Source of the DNA: Ruminococcus sp.
Lineage (GTDB): Bacteria > Bacillota > Clostridia > Oscillospirales > Ruminococcaceae
Assembly (NCBI GenBank): GCA_014799785.1
Contig: JAAVHI010000023.1
Location: 55,619-119,618, forward strand
Reading direction: 5' to 3'
DNA length: 64,000 nucleotides
The notes under the pieces were generated by a model. It was given only the letters and a program-made list of their open reading frames with translations. It searched no databases and was not told where the DNA came from. Below are positions 52,002 to 62,298 of the stretch, piece by piece (the first letter of the stretch is position 1; every line of letters begins with the position of its first letter). The translations under genes and the position numbers were made by a program.

Positions 52002-53165
52002 GTGATTGATTTGAATATTATACTTGTTCTGAGGTCTGAAATTACCTGCGCGGTCATTTTGATACTGCTGCTCGGATATAATATGATTTATGGCTGCAAA
52101 TCGGAAAAAATATTCCTGAGAATTTGTTCGTTTGCGCTTGCCCATGTCATTTTTGACGGCATAACCGTGTTTACCGTAAATAATCAGGAATTGGTCGGCA
52201 ATACGGTAAATAATATTATGCATATTCTGATGTACTTATCTGCCATATTGTTTGACTGCGAAATATTTTGCTATATTTTAAAAAATTTTGTTTCAAAAGC
52301 CAAATTGCGCAAATATCTGAATTTAACCAGATTGCCTGTTTTTATTTATATAATAGCAATGCCTTTTCTTAAGATACAATATTTTGACGGAAACGGAACC
52401 AAATACAGTACGGGAAGCTGTGTGATAGCAGGATTTGCGCTTATAGCATTATATACTGTTGTCGGAACTATACTGCTGATAATTAACATACGAAAAGTAG
52501 ACAAAAGCGTTATTATAGGACTTCTCCCCTGCAATATATTTGTTATCATATGTATGTGCGTTCAGCTTGCCGTTGTGGAATTTCTTTTTACAGGAGCAGC
52601 TGTAACTCTTATTACTATGGGTCTTTTCTTTGCAATAGAAAATCCTGCGGCTCATTTTATGAAACGGGCATACATTGATATAGACACGGGAATAAAAAAT
52701 AAAAACTGCTACAATGAAGATGTGAAGCGGCTCAATGAAAAATTTTTTGCTGCGGAAAAAAATAACGGCTCTTTCATATGTGCAGTATGCGATATAAACG
52801 GGCTTAAGACAGTAAACGATAATTTCGGACATATCGCGGGAGATGAACTGATACGGGCTGCGGCGGACGTGCTGTCAAAAAATCTTAAATCGGCATACAA
52901 TGTTTATCGTATCGGCGGAGATGAGTTCGTTGCCGTATTTATCGGTCATAATAAAGATAAAGTGGAAAAGGAAATTGCAGATGTAAGGAGCGGCTGCGGC
53001 AAATATACATACCTGAAGCACCCATTAAGCATTGCGATAGGAACGGCAGATGTAAGCGACGATAAATTTGAGAGCGTCCTTGATGTTGTTTCGCTGGCGG
53101 ATAAGCGTATGTATGAGGATAAGGTAAGGATCAAGCAGGAGAATCCTGCAATCAGTGTAAGATGA
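52002..53165 (+). CDS. Membrane-anchored GGDEF domain protein (putative diguanylate cyclase)
   Basis: Six predicted TMs then 'DIDTGIKNKNCYNED', 'VYRIGGDEFVAVF'; start GTG (52002) or TTG (52011). Confidence 0.88.
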   Translation: MIDLNIILVLRSEITCAVILILLLGYNMIYGCKSEKIFLRICSFALAHVIFDGITVFTVNNQELVGNTVNNIMHILMYLSAILFDCEIFCYILKNFVSKAKLRKYLNLTRLPVFIYIIAMPFLKIQYFDGNGTKYSTGSCVIAGFALIALYTVVGTILLIINIRKVDKSVIIGLLPCNIFVIICMCVQLAVVEFLFTGAAVTLITMGLFFAIENPAAHFMKRAYIDIDTGIKNKNCYNEDVKRLNEKFFAAEKNNGSFICAVCDINGLKTVNDNFGHIAGDELIRAAADVLSKNLKSAYNVYRIGGDEFVAVFIGHNKDKVEKEIADVRSGCGKYTYLKHPLSIAIGTADVSDDKFESVLDVVSLADKRMYEDKVRIKQENPAISVR

Positions 53166-53181
53166 TCAAACAGAATAACAG

Positions 53182-53225
53182 AACGGCTTCCCGGCTGCTT
53201 ACAAACAGCCGGGGAGCTTTTTATT
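53182..53225 (+). terminator. Intrinsic terminator between convergent GGDEF and cas3 genes
   Basis: CTTCCCGGCTG-cttacaaa-CAGCCGGGGAG then CTTTTTATT. Confidence 0.75.
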
Positions 53226-55572
53226 AAAAAATAAGAACCTCACGATAAAAGCTTTCGTTGTCAATACCTAAATCTTCGCTAAAATACGCCTTATCCAGAG
53301 CGCAGATATCGCCGAAGCTCAGCTTGTGCAGCTGACGCTTTTCAAGCATATCGCCGAATGCCGAAGAATAAACGCTGACAGAATATTTCTGCGCTTTCCG
53401 CATAAGACGAACCGCTTCATCTGCGCTAATATCCGAATTAAGGTCCAGAATGATCTCCTCCGCTTCCCTATTGTACGGAACGATAATGCTACGCGTATTT
53501 TCGTCAATTACCTTAAAAAATTTTCCTGCCGAAGCAAATGCCTGACCTCTGTAACGGAGATCGCTTTTACACTTACAGCTGCGTTCCTTATTTGTTGACA
53601 GCAGCATCAGCAGCGAGGAAGCCGTACCTAAATCCCTGACATTGTAATCAAGATCATTTTCGTATTCACTGTAAAGCTTTCTGAAATACAGCATCATCGC
53701 GTCGTTTGAAAACAGGTCGTATCCGCCGTTTTCCGCAAGCTGAATAAAAATATCCTGTCCCGTTTTTATCTGCCCGAGACCGCTTCCGAGCCGCTCGTCG
53801 CCGATGTTTATCACATACACCGGACGTATACCGTCCTTTCCGTGACGGTTGCATCTTCCCGCCGCCTGAGCGATATTGTCAAGTCCCGCCGCGGAACGTA
53901 TCACGCAGCTGAACGATATATCAACTCCCGCTTCGATAAGCTGAGTGGAAATGCAGATAACGGGCTTGTTTTCGGAAAGAAGCTTCCGCGCAAGCTCAAG
54001 CTTGTCCTTTCTGTGCGCGGGACACATAAGAGTGCTGAGATGAATTATTTCAGCATTATTTTTGTCGCTTTCACACCTTTTTTTAAGCTGTCTGAAAAGT
54101 TCGCAGGCAGCCTTTTTCGTGTTCAGGATCATCAGCAGGTTTCCGTTTTCAAGATATTTTTCATAAGCGTAATCCGCCGCCTGTTCAAATGTGTACCGCG
54201 ACCTCCTTATGTCGGATACAAGCTCTGTGCGCTTGAATTTTTCAAAATCCTCGGAATAGTCTCCTGTCATGCTTTCCTCCGCGTCAAGAAGCAGAGGGTG
54301 CTTCACGTATTCAAGGGAGGGCTGCGTAGCCGAGCAAAGCACAACGACCGCGCCGCATATCCGTGAAAGAAAATTCATTGCAAGATTGAAAAGGTGCACG
54401 CACTTTATCGGCAGCGACTGCGCTTCGTCGATAATAATAACCGCATCTGCAAGTCTGTGAAATCTTCTGACCGAGGACATTTTTCCCGAAAAAAGCGTGT
54501 TCAGGAACTGCACCGCCGTTGTGGCAATAACAGGATCTTCCCAGCGCTCACATCTGTGTTCGTACTCGTTAAGCTCCTCTCCGCTGTCGATCTCGGAAGC
54601 AATGTTTGAATGATGCTCAAGCATTGCGCCGTCCCCCGCGGCAGACCGCAGAACGTCGCTGTTCTGCTCCAGTATAGACATAAACGGAGCAATGTAAATG
54701 ATTTTTTTCTTTCCGAATTTTTTGCAGTACCTGACCGCAAACCTTAAAGATGAAACGGTCTTTCCTCCCCCTGTCGGAACGATCAGACGGCATATTCCTC
54801 TTTCGGCTTCCGCAAACGCCGCGCACCTGTCGGAGATATCCATACGCCTGAGAGAGATCGCGTCCGTACTCTTTCGGAACTCCGCATTCATTTTCTCTAT
54901 TTTGCCGTGCATACTTTCCCAAACCGAATCCAAATCAAATTCCCGCGGAGTTATTCCGTCCATAAATTCCGCAGTATCCGTGCGGTCTGCGTCAATAAGC
55001 ACCGACTCCGCAAGCCTTTCAAGCAAACCCATATAAAAAGAATATCTCTTGCTGTTTTTTTCGCACAAACCGTATATTTTATTTTTCAGTACAATATATT
55101 CTTCCGAAGCTGATATAAGCATTTTCCTAAGCTCGGCGTCGCTTACCATATCTTTTATTCCCGAGCATATCTCGTCATAACGCTCCTTTTTATCTGTACG
55201 GAATTTCAGATAATCCCTGTACTCCTCGTCTATCCAATCGTGCAGACCGTGGTGGGAAACAATTATACGCGCAATAAAGCAAGCCGTCTCCGAAATGTTT
55301 TCTCCCTCGGTATTTTCAGCAAGCTCCGTTATGTATTTCGCCCCTGCATAGCTGTGGTCTATATCACCTCTGCGGAAATTCGTTCCGCCCTTAATATATT
55401 CGCTGAAATCTCTGTTCAGCTTTCCCGCATCATGCAGAATTGCCGCAAGCCGCAGAATATTTAAAATACCAAGCTTTTCGGAATATTTTTCGGCATATCT
55501 GCGCACTCCCTCGCTGTGCTCGGCAACGGTCTGGACTGTGCCGTCGGTTTCTCTTATATGTGCAATATACAT
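53224..55572 (-). CDS. cas3: CRISPR-associated HD nuclease-helicase Cas3 (stand-alone)
   Basis: HD 'AAILHDAGKLNRDF' and 'SHHGLHDWIDE'; Walker A 'VPTGGGKTVSSLRFA'; 'VIIIDEAQSLP'; 'LCSATQP'; 'ISTQLIEAGVDISF' and 'QAAGRCNRHGKDG'. Confidence 0.9.
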   Translation of the reverse strand: MYIAHIRETDGTVQTVAEHSEGVRRYAEKYSEKLGILNILRLAAILHDAGKLNRDFSEYIKGGTNFRRGDIDHSYAGAKYITELAENTEGENISETACFIARIIVSHHGLHDWIDEEYRDYLKFRTDKKERYDEICSGIKDMVSDAELRKMLISASEEYIVLKNKIYGLCEKNSKRYSFYMGLLERLAESVLIDADRTDTAEFMDGITPREFDLDSVWESMHGKIEKMNAEFRKSTDAISLRRMDISDRCAAFAEAERGICRLIVPTGGGKTVSSLRFAVRYCKKFGKKKIIYIAPFMSILEQNSDVLRSAAGDGAMLEHHSNIASEIDSGEELNEYEHRCERWEDPVIATTAVQFLNTLFSGKMSSVRRFHRLADAVIIIDEAQSLPIKCVHLFNLAMNFLSRICGAVVVLCSATQPSLEYVKHPLLLDAEESMTGDYSEDFEKFKRTELVSDIRRSRYTFEQAADYAYEKYLENGNLLMILNTKKAACELFRQLKKRCESDKNNAEIIHLSTLMCPAHRKDKLELARKLLSENKPVICISTQLIEAGVDISFSCVIRSAAGLDNIAQAAGRCNRHGKDGIRPVYVINIGDERLGSGLGQIKTGQDIFIQLAENGGYDLFSNDAMMLYFRKLYSEYENDLDYNVRDLGTASSLLMLLSTNKERSCKCKSDLRYRGQAFASAGKFFKVIDENTRSIIVPYNREAEEIILDLNSDISADEAVRLMRKAQKYSVSVYSSAFGDMLEKRQLHKLSFGDICALDKAYFSEDLGIDNESFYREVLIF

Positions 55573-55670
55573 ACAGATCCCCCCTTATTATCATAGTGCA
55601 TTCGGACGGTAATGCAAATCTTTTTCAAATGTGCATACCTGTCTGAACTTTCGGAAAAATGCATTTTAAT

Positions 55671-55704
55671 AAAAAATGTGCAGACTTTTAAACCGCACAT
55701 TTTC
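55671..55704 (-). terminator. Terminator between hsp33 and cas3
   Basis: AAAATGTGC...GCACATTTT; - strand followed by TTTTATTAA. Confidence 0.7.
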
Positions 55705-55719
55705 CTAAATAAATCAAAA

Positions 55720-56592
55720 TTATCGTTTACTCAATCCGACGATCTCGTCACTTGAAAAAACGTATTTTTTGTCGCAGAAGTGACAGCACACCTCTGTGGT
55801 ATCCTGCTCCTCCGCCATTTTGACAAGCTCCTCTCTGCCGAGACTTACAAGCGCCCGTTCGACACGCTCCTTGCTGCAATCGCATTTGTAGCCTACGTCA
55901 AAGGAATCCATGACCTCGGGTTCAAGTCCCTCCAGAACGCTTCTGGCAATATCCTCCGCAGACATTCCCGAATCAAGCATTGTCGTCACAGGCGGAAGCT
56001 TGTTTACGTTTGCTTCAAGCACGTCTATGCAGCTTTCGTCGGCAAAGGGCAGAAGCTGTATCAGGTATCCTCCCGCAGCCCTTACCGTAAGGTCGGGATT
56101 GACCAGCACGCCAAGTCCGCAAACCGTGGGTATCTGTTCGCTTACCGCGAAATAGCTTGCGATATCCTCGGCTATCTCACCCGACACAATGGGAACTTGT
56201 CCCACATAAGGCTCTTTAAGGCCCAAGTCCTTTACCACGGAAAGAGTGCCTTCCTTTCCGACCGCGCCCGAAACGTCCAGCTTTCCGTACTTGTTAAGGG
56301 GAAGCTCCACTATTGGATTTCCCACATAGGACTTAACGTTTCCCCTGCTGTCCGCAACGGCAATGAGAATGCCTGTAGCTCCCCCGCCGTTCATGCGTAT
56401 TGTGACCGAATCGTTCTCTCCCTTTAAGCCGTTTCCTATCAGGGACGCGGCGATGGAAAGCCTGCCCAGCGCGGCTGTCACCACCGCCGACGGCTTGTGT
56501 ATCCTCTCTATCTCGGACACCATATCCAGCGCGTCTATTGCCGAAGCGACAACGGACGCGTCCTTTGAAATTGTTCTTACTATTTTTGCCAT
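55720..56592 (-). CDS. hslO: Redox-regulated chaperone Hsp33
   Basis: 'LGRLSIAASLIGNGLKGENDSVTIRMNGGGATG'; C-terminal Zn motif 'CDCSKERVERAL' and 'CCHFCDKKY'. Confidence 0.95.
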   Translation of the reverse strand: MAKIVRTISKDASVVASAIDALDMVSEIERIHKPSAVVTAALGRLSIAASLIGNGLKGENDSVTIRMNGGGATGILIAVADSRGNVKSYVGNPIVELPLNKYGKLDVSGAVGKEGTLSVVKDLGLKEPYVGQVPIVSGEIAEDIASYFAVSEQIPTVCGLGVLVNPDLTVRAAGGYLIQLLPFADESCIDVLEANVNKLPPVTTMLDSGMSAEDIARSVLEGLEPEVMDSFDVGYKCDCSKERVERALVSLGREELVKMAEEQDTTEVCCHFCDKKYVFSSDEIVGLSKR

Positions 56593-56613
56593 AGCTTTAC
56601 TTCCTGTTTCAAT

Positions 56614-57000
56614 TTATCTTTTCCGCTGTTTTTCAGCACGTTTTAATTTCGGCATTGTTAATTGATAGCTCATATTGAGCAGACCTTTTATTTGCTCCTC
56701 ATCAGCCGAACCGTCAAGCATAATGCCTATCCAGTTTTCCTTGTTCATATGGTACGCCTGAAAAAAGCCATGCTGCATACACAAAGAACCGATAAGCAAA
56801 GGGTCGCATTTAACGTCCAGAATATCGACAGTTTCTTCGCCGTCGAGACCTATCTTGTTTTTAGGTACGTCCATTACAGCTCCGTACCACTTGCCCGCGC
56901 TGTTCCGCAGCACAGCATAATTCGGATACTTTTTCCACAAATATTCGGGTTCAGTGCCGTACTGTCCATACACCCAATCAAGCAGCTGCTTACGATCCAA
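56614..57000 (-). CDS. MmcQ/YjbR family DNA-binding-fold protein
   Basis: 'YGTEPEYLWKKYPNYAVLRNSAGKWYGAVMDVPKNKIGLDGEETVDILDVKCDP'; TTG start inferred. Confidence 0.82.
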   Translation of the reverse strand: MDRKQLLDWVYGQYGTEPEYLWKKYPNYAVLRNSAGKWYGAVMDVPKNKIGLDGEETVDILDVKCDPLLIGSLCMQHGFFQAYHMNKENWIGIMLDGSADEEQIKGLLNMSYQLTMPKLKRAEKQRKR

Positions 57001-57020
57001 TATTATCACTCCACAAAATA

Positions 57021-57773
57021 TCAACGGTCTGCTTTTTTAGCCGCGTACACCAGCTTTTCGCTGTCCGCCCTCGGCGGGTCAAAGGAATCGTAATCGTACT
57101 TCCCGACTATCTCAAACCCACACTTTTCAAGAAGTCCGTCGATAATATCCTCATCGAAAGCTATCTCGGAAAATCCGTCCTCGTAACGGGTATAGGAACC
57201 GTTTTCTCCCCGTTCAAAGAAGTCAAGGGACATCTCCACGCGGTTGTCCTTTTCGCTGTAGGAATTCTGCCAGACGCAGTAAACGTCGTCAAAATCGTAA
57301 ACGAAAGTATTGTTTCCCAAAATATTTTTATGCTTATGAGGAGTGTTTATATCGAAAAGAAACAATCCCTCAGGCTCGCAGAAAAGCGAGACCCGCTCAA
57401 AGGTCTTTTCGATATCCGCAAGGCTTGACAGGTGGTTTATACCGTCCAGTGCGCACACGGTAACGTCTATCGTACCGAACATATCAAGCTTTGTCATGTC
57501 CTGACAAAGGTACTGGATATTGTGTCCGCTGTCAAACTTCTTGTCGAGAGCGGCGTTCAGCATTTCCTCGGAGCTGTCAACGCCGATAACGTCGTACCCC
57601 ATTTCGCTGAAAGCCTCGGACAGACTTCCCGTACCGCAGGCAAGGTCAAGCAGAATATTTTTTCTGCCGCCGTGTTTCCTCACCAGCGCGTCAAAATATT
57701 CTGCTCTTTCGCGATATGAAATATTTTCGGTAAGTATGTCGTAAAACGAAGCGAAGCAGTGATACCCACTCAT
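57021..57773 (-). CDS. Class I SAM-dependent methyltransferase
   Basis: 'ILLDLACGTGSLSEAFSEMGYDVIGVDSSEEML'. Confidence 0.9.
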   Translation of the reverse strand: MSGYHCFASFYDILTENISYRERAEYFDALVRKHGGRKNILLDLACGTGSLSEAFSEMGYDVIGVDSSEEMLNAALDKKFDSGHNIQYLCQDMTKLDMFGTIDVTVCALDGINHLSSLADIEKTFERVSLFCEPEGLFLFDINTPHKHKNILGNNTFVYDFDDVYCVWQNSYSEKDNRVEMSLDFFERGENGSYTRYEDGFSEIAFDEDIIDGLLEKCGFEIVGKYDYDSFDPPRADSEKLVYAAKKADR

Positions 57774-58069
57774 TCTCCGGATTCTTCCTTCATGCGGTCA
57801 AACACAAGCGCGTAGCCGTCGCTGCCGTAATTGAGCGTTCTGTTCACGCGGCTGATAGTAGCGGTGCTTGCGCCGGTCTCGGCTACAATATCGCTGTAAA
57901 CTCTTTTCTGCACCAGCATAGTTGCCACCTGCATTCTCTGAGACATAGCCTTAAGCTCCAGAACGGTGCAGAGATCTTCAAAAAACTTATAGCACTCCTC
58001 GGTATTTTCAAGCGTGAGAATGGCCTTGAAAAGCGCGTCCATATGTTCGTCTTTAAGCTTGTTATTCAT
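57770..58069 (-). CDS. TrpR-like YerC/YecD family regulator
   Basis: 'FFEDLCTVLELKAMSQRMQVATMLVQKRVYSDIVAETGASTATISRVNRTLNYG'. Confidence 0.92.
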   Translation of the reverse strand: MNNKLKDEHMDALFKAILTLENTEECYKFFEDLCTVLELKAMSQRMQVATMLVQKRVYSDIVAETGASTATISRVNRTLNYGSDGYALVFDRMKEESGE

Positions 58070-58225
58070 GTTAAATGTTCCTTTCTTGTGTAAGGTAACA
58101 GCAAAGAAATTTGCTTACAATTATTTTAACATATTATAGTGAAAAAGTAAAGAGTTTTTTTTAATTTTGACGTCAAATGCAAAACAACAGCCGCACTCTC
58201 TGCGGTCGGCAAGCTGCTTAAAAGC

Positions 58226-58257
58226 AAACGGCTATGGAAGCGAATCCACAGCCGTTT
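58226..58257. terminator. Terminator hairpin downstream of glnN
   Basis: AAACGGCTATGG-aagcgaat-CCACAGCCGTTT. Confidence 0.65.
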
Positions 58258-58294
58258 AACAAAATCCGTTTTATTTGTCTTTACCAAAAATCAC

Positions 58295-60403
58295 TTAAAC
58301 TCTGAACAGCAGGTCTGCATAGGTCGGGAAAGGCCATACGCTTTCGGGAGCTATGGTTTCCAGCTCGTCAACAACAGCTCTGAGCGACTGCATTGCAGCA
58401 AACACCTCGTCGCGGTAGAACCTTGCGGTAGGCTCGCCCTCTTCGTAATTCTTTACGTCCAGCAGCTTGGCGTCAAGAGCGTCTGTAGCTTCGAGAATGC
58501 TGTTTGTCAGGCAGGAAGCCTTGTCGGCAAGCGCCTTTTCCGCGTCGAAGCTTACTCCTGCGGCTTTCTTGGAAACTATCGAATCGGCAAGGAATTTTGT
58601 AAATTCGCAGCCCGCGGGAATGATCTGCTTTCTCGCCATGTCCACCATTGTAAGGGCTTCGATATTGATGATCTTGGAGTAATTTTCCAGAAGAATTTCC
58701 TGTCTGGACTGAATTTCTGTTCTTGTAAGAACCTTGAATTCCTCAAAAATAGCAACGTTCTTGTCGTCGCTGTAGTGAGGAACCGCGTCAACTGTGGAAA
58801 CCAGATTGGGCAGACCGCGCCTTTTAGCCTCTTCTACCCAAGACTCGTCGTAGCCGTTGCCGTTGAAAATAACGTTCTTGTTTTCCTTGATAGTCTTGAT
58901 AAGCAGATTGTTAAGATCCTCGGTGAAGTTCGACGAGCCTTCGAGAGTGTCTGCAAATTCTTTAAGTACGTGCGCAACGATCGTGTTCAGGATCATATTT
59001 GTGCAGGCGATGGAATCCGCAGAACCCAGCGCACGGAACTCAAACTTGTTGCCGGTGAAAGCAAAGGGAGACGTTCTGTTACGGTCGGTGGTATCCTTGG
59101 GGAAGTTGGGCAGCGCCTCAACGCCGATTACAAATTCCTTATCCTGATTTGTTGTGATCATCTTGCCGGTTTCAAGAGCGTCAAGAATGGTCTGAAGCTC
59201 ATCTCCGAGGAATATGGAAACTATCGCGGGAGGAGCCTCGTTTGCACCCAGTCTGTGATCGTTGCCCGCAGAAGCCACGGAAAGACGGAGCAGATCCGCA
59301 TAGTTGTTTACCGCCTTGATTACGGCCACAAGGAAAGTCAGGAACTGGATATTGTCCTTAGGGTCGTCACCGGGATCAAGAAGATTCTGACCGTCGTTTG
59401 TGGAGATAGACCAGTTATTGTGCTTGCCGGAACCGTTTACGCCCGCATAAGGCTTTTCATGGAGCAGGCACACAAGACCGTGCTTGATAGCGGTTTTCTT
59501 CATGATCTCCATTGTCAGAGCGTTCTGGTCGGAGGCTACGTTTGAAGTAGTGAAAATAGGAGCAAGCTCATGCTGTGCGGGAGCAACCTCGTTATGCTTT
59601 GTTTTTGCAAGTATACCCAGCTTCCAAAGCTCCTCGTCAAGGTCTTTCATGTAAGCGGAAACCCTGTCCTTGATGTTGCCGAAGTAGTGGTCTTCAAGCT
59701 CCTGACCCTTGGGAGCCTTTGCGCCGAAAAGTGTTCTGCCCGTAAGCATAAGGTCTTTACGCATATCGTGGAGAGCCTTGTCCACAAGGAAGTACTCCTG
59801 CTCGGGACCGACCGTTGTGGTAACTCTTGTAGCGGTGGTATTGCCGAAAAGACGGAGAACACGGATAGCCTGCTCGGAAATAACGTCCATAGAGCGGAGC
59901 AGCGGGGTCTTTTTATCGAGAATCTCGCCAGTGTAGGAGCAGAAAGCGGTAGGAATGTAGAGAGAACCGTCCTTAACAAATGCGGGAGAAGTGGGGTCCC
60001 AAGCGGTGTAGCCTCTTGCCTCAAAGGTAGCTCTCAGACCGCCCGACGGGAACGAGGACGCGTCAGGCTCGCCCTTGATAAGCTCTTTGCCCGAAAATTC
60101 CATGATGACCTTGCCGTCCTTGGTGGGCGAGATAAAGGAGTCATGTTTTTCGGCGGTGATACCCGTCATGGGGTGGAACCAGTGAGTGTAGTGAGTTGCA
60201 CCCTTTTCGACAGCCCACTCCTTCATTGCGGAAGCGATAACCTCGGCAACGTCGGGATCGAGAGCGATACCCAGTCTCTGGGTCTTAAGCAGTCCCTTAT
60301 AGACGTTTTTCGGAAGCCTGTTCTTCATGGTCTCCTCGTTGAAAACGTTGCAGGCAAAGTAATCCTGAACGTTTTTCACGTTATGATTCATAACTTCTGA
60401 CAT
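58295..60403 (-). CDS. glnN: Glutamine synthetase type III
   Basis: '[26 protein letters not shown]', '[14 protein letters not shown]', '[23 protein letters not shown]'. Confidence 0.95.
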   Translation of the reverse strand: MSEVMNHNVKNVQDYFACNVFNEETMKNRLPKNVYKGLLKTQRLGIALDPDVAEVIASAMKEWAVEKGATHYTHWFHPMTGITAEKHDSFISPTKDGKVIMEFSGKELIKGEPDASSFPSGGLRATFEARGYTAWDPTSPAFVKDGSLYIPTAFCSYTGEILDKKTPLLRSMDVISEQAIRVLRLFGNTTATRVTTTVGPEQEYFLVDKALHDMRKDLMLTGRTLFGAKAPKGQELEDHYFGNIKDRVSAYMKDLDEELWKLGILAKTKHNEVAPAQHELAPIFTTSNVASDQNALTMEIMKKTAIKHGLVCLLHEKPYAGVNGSGKHNNWSISTNDGQNLLDPGDDPKDNIQFLTFLVAVIKAVNNYADLLRLSVASAGNDHRLGANEAPPAIVSIFLGDELQTILDALETGKMITTNQDKEFVIGVEALPNFPKDTTDRNRTSPFAFTGNKFEFRALGSADSIACTNMILNTIVAHVLKEFADTLEGSSNFTEDLNNLLIKTIKENKNVIFNGNGYDESWVEEAKRRGLPNLVSTVDAVPHYSDDKNVAIFEEFKVLTRTEIQSRQEILLENYSKIINIEALTMVDMARKQIIPAGCEFTKFLADSIVSKKAAGVSFDAEKALADKASCLTNSILEATDALDAKLLDVKNYEEGEPTARFYRDEVFAAMQSLRAVVDELETIAPESVWPFPTYADLLFRV

Positions 60404-60430
60404 AATAATTTCCTCCCTCAAATGTACAAA

Positions 60431-60470
60431 ACGCCTTAGCATACGGACGGCTGCCCGTATGCCAAAGCGT
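60431..60470 (-). promoter_or_regulatory. Leader hairpin/candidate attenuator of glnN
   Basis: - strand 16-bp stem ACGCTTTGGCATACGG-gcagccgt-CCGTATGCTAAGGCGT followed by TTTTG; promoter TTGACA-N17-TATTAT upstream (60501-60529). Confidence 0.65.
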
Positions 60471-60665
60471 CATTGCTTTCAAATATTCATCATGTATATT
60501 ATAATACACCATTTGATTCGGTTTGTCAATACCCTTTTTAAAATTTTGCAGGATTTTTTTATTTTCTTGCATATTGCACTATATTTTTTGTAAAAAACAG
60601 AACTTTTTATGATAAATATGCAGCGTTTTAATTATCATCATTCTTTTTAGGCTTCACGTCCGATG

Positions 60666-60708
60666 TAAAACTAAAAGCAGGTCTGCTTTAATGCAAGCCT
60701 GCTTTTTG
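60666..60708. terminator. Terminator downstream of aspS
   Basis: AAAAGCAGG...GCCTGCTTTTTG; T-rich on both strands. Confidence 0.65.
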
Positions 60709-60729
60709 ATTTCATTTGACCGTTCCCGA

Positions 60730-62046
60730 TTACGGTATAAGCCTGTTCAAATCTCTTGGGAACATGGAAGCCTGACGGATATTCTGCTGATTCAGCAGCT
60801 TCATTACCAGACGTTCCAGACCGATTCCCAGTCCGCCGTGAGGGGGCAGACCGTACTTGTGTACTTCAAGGTAGGACTTGAAGTCCTCGGGGTCAAGGCC
60901 CTGCGCTTTCATCTTTTCAAGCTGTTCGTTGTAGTCGTGGATACGCTGACCGCCCGTGGTTATCTCCAAACCTCTGAACAGCAGGTCGAACTTGCAGGCG
61001 GTGCGGGGGTCTTCCCTGTCGTTCATCGCGTAGAACGGAGGCTTGGACGAGGGGAAATTCGTTACGAAAATAAATTCGGTACCGTAATTTTCCTTTGCGT
61101 AATTGCACAGGAAAATCTCGTCCTCAGGTTCGAGGTCGAACTTATTCTTAGCCTTTGAACCCTTGATAAGAGCGATAGCGTCCTCAAACTTGATGGAGGG
61201 TATCTCCCCTACTTCCGGAATATCCGCGCCGAGAATTGTTATCTCGTGCTGATAATTTTCCTTGAGGTACTGCATCATGTAGCGGAGCATTGCGGTCTCC
61301 ATGTTCATAACGTCGTACATATCGTTGATGTAGCCCATTTCAAAGTCCAGACCGATATACTCGTTCAGGTGACGGGACGTAGCGTGACGCTCTGCGCGGT
61401 ACACGGGAGCGATCTCGAAAACCCTGTCGAAAAACGCAACGGCAGTCTGCTTGTAGAACTGAGGCGACTGGTTGAGGAAAGCATTCTTCTGGAAGTAGTC
61501 CAGATGGAAAATATTCGCGCCGCCCTCTGCGCCCTGCGCAACGATCTTCGGAGTGTGTATCTCGGTAAACTTATTGTCCAGCATGAACCTGCGGAAAGCC
61601 TCCGCAACGCCCTCCTGGAACTTGAACGTCGCCCTCTCATAAGGATTTCTGAGCGCAACGCTTCTGTTGTCCAGATTAACGTCCAGCGAGCAGCCCAGTC
61701 TGCGCTTTGAAACGTGAAGAGGATAGTCCTCCGTAGGCTTGGACATAAGCTTTATCGTTTTCAGGACAAGCTCGATACCGTTGCGGGCACGCTCCTCCTT
61801 TTTAACAACAGCCGTTGTCTTTACAAAGCAGCCCTCGCGTATCTCGTCCAGAGGGTCGGCGCAGTCCGCCTCGCTGTACACCGACTGGATAACATACCTT
61901 GCCGTCCGCAGAGAAACGAACGCAAAGCCGCTCATCTGCTTTACGCTGTGTACGCAGGCGCAAAGCTCAATAGTCTCACCGACCTTTGACAACGCCTCGT
62001 CAAGGTCAAATTCTTCAAGCAGATCTGTTCCGCTGACTTTTATCAT
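60730..62046 (-). CDS. aspS: Aspartyl-tRNA synthetase, archaeal-type (likely non-discriminating)
   Basis: 'FTEIHTPKIVAQGAEGGANIFHLDYFQKNAFLNQSPQFYKQ', 'VYRAERHATSRHLNEYIGLDFEMGYI', 'GLGIGLERLVMKLLNQQNIRQASMFPRDLNRLIP'; 438 aa. Confidence 0.88.
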   Translation of the reverse strand: MIKVSGTDLLEEFDLDEALSKVGETIELCACVHSVKQMSGFAFVSLRTARYVIQSVYSEADCADPLDEIREGCFVKTTAVVKKEERARNGIELVLKTIKLMSKPTEDYPLHVSKRRLGCSLDVNLDNRSVALRNPYERATFKFQEGVAEAFRRFMLDNKFTEIHTPKIVAQGAEGGANIFHLDYFQKNAFLNQSPQFYKQTAVAFFDRVFEIAPVYRAERHATSRHLNEYIGLDFEMGYINDMYDVMNMETAMLRYMMQYLKENYQHEITILGADIPEVGEIPSIKFEDAIALIKGSKAKNKFDLEPEDEIFLCNYAKENYGTEFIFVTNFPSSKPPFYAMNDREDPRTACKFDLLFRGLEITTGGQRIHDYNEQLEKMKAQGLDPEDFKSYLEVHKYGLPPHGGLGIGLERLVMKLLNQQNIRQASMFPRDLNRLIP

Positions 62047-62082
62047 TTTCCAAACAACCTTTCAGTTAAATTTTGCAATATC

Positions 62083-62298
62083 TTACTGCCGCTCGCTGTC
62101 AAAGTCCTTTATTACATTGAGCATATATGAAAGCGAAACGCAAAACAGCGCGATTATCGGATTGTTCTTGTTTTTCTTTTCCTCGCCGCAAAAAAGGTTC
62201 ATACCCGTAAATACTATCCCCGCAGCCAGCAGCGCCGCGCTTGCTATGGCAAGTACCTTGTTTACCGTTTTATCCACAGCAAAGACCCCCTTAATCAA
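62083..62298 (-). CDS. Small membrane protein of unknown function
   Basis: Two predicted TMs; overlaps the gatB stop by 4 bp. Confidence 0.5.
   Translation of the reverse strand: MIKGVFAVDKTVNKVLAIASAALLAAGIVFTGMNLFCGEEKKNKNNPIIALFCVSLSYMLNVIKDFDSERQ

Noticed and set aside
53000-56000. CRISPR array near cas3
   Set aside because: I looked for regularly spaced direct repeats around the gene and across the window and saw none; no cas1/cas2/cas5/cas7/cas8 either.
58775-60400. 256- and 276-aa ORFs antisense to glnN
   Set aside because: Overlap a clear type III glutamine synthetase; no domain, no independent RBS/promoter evidence.
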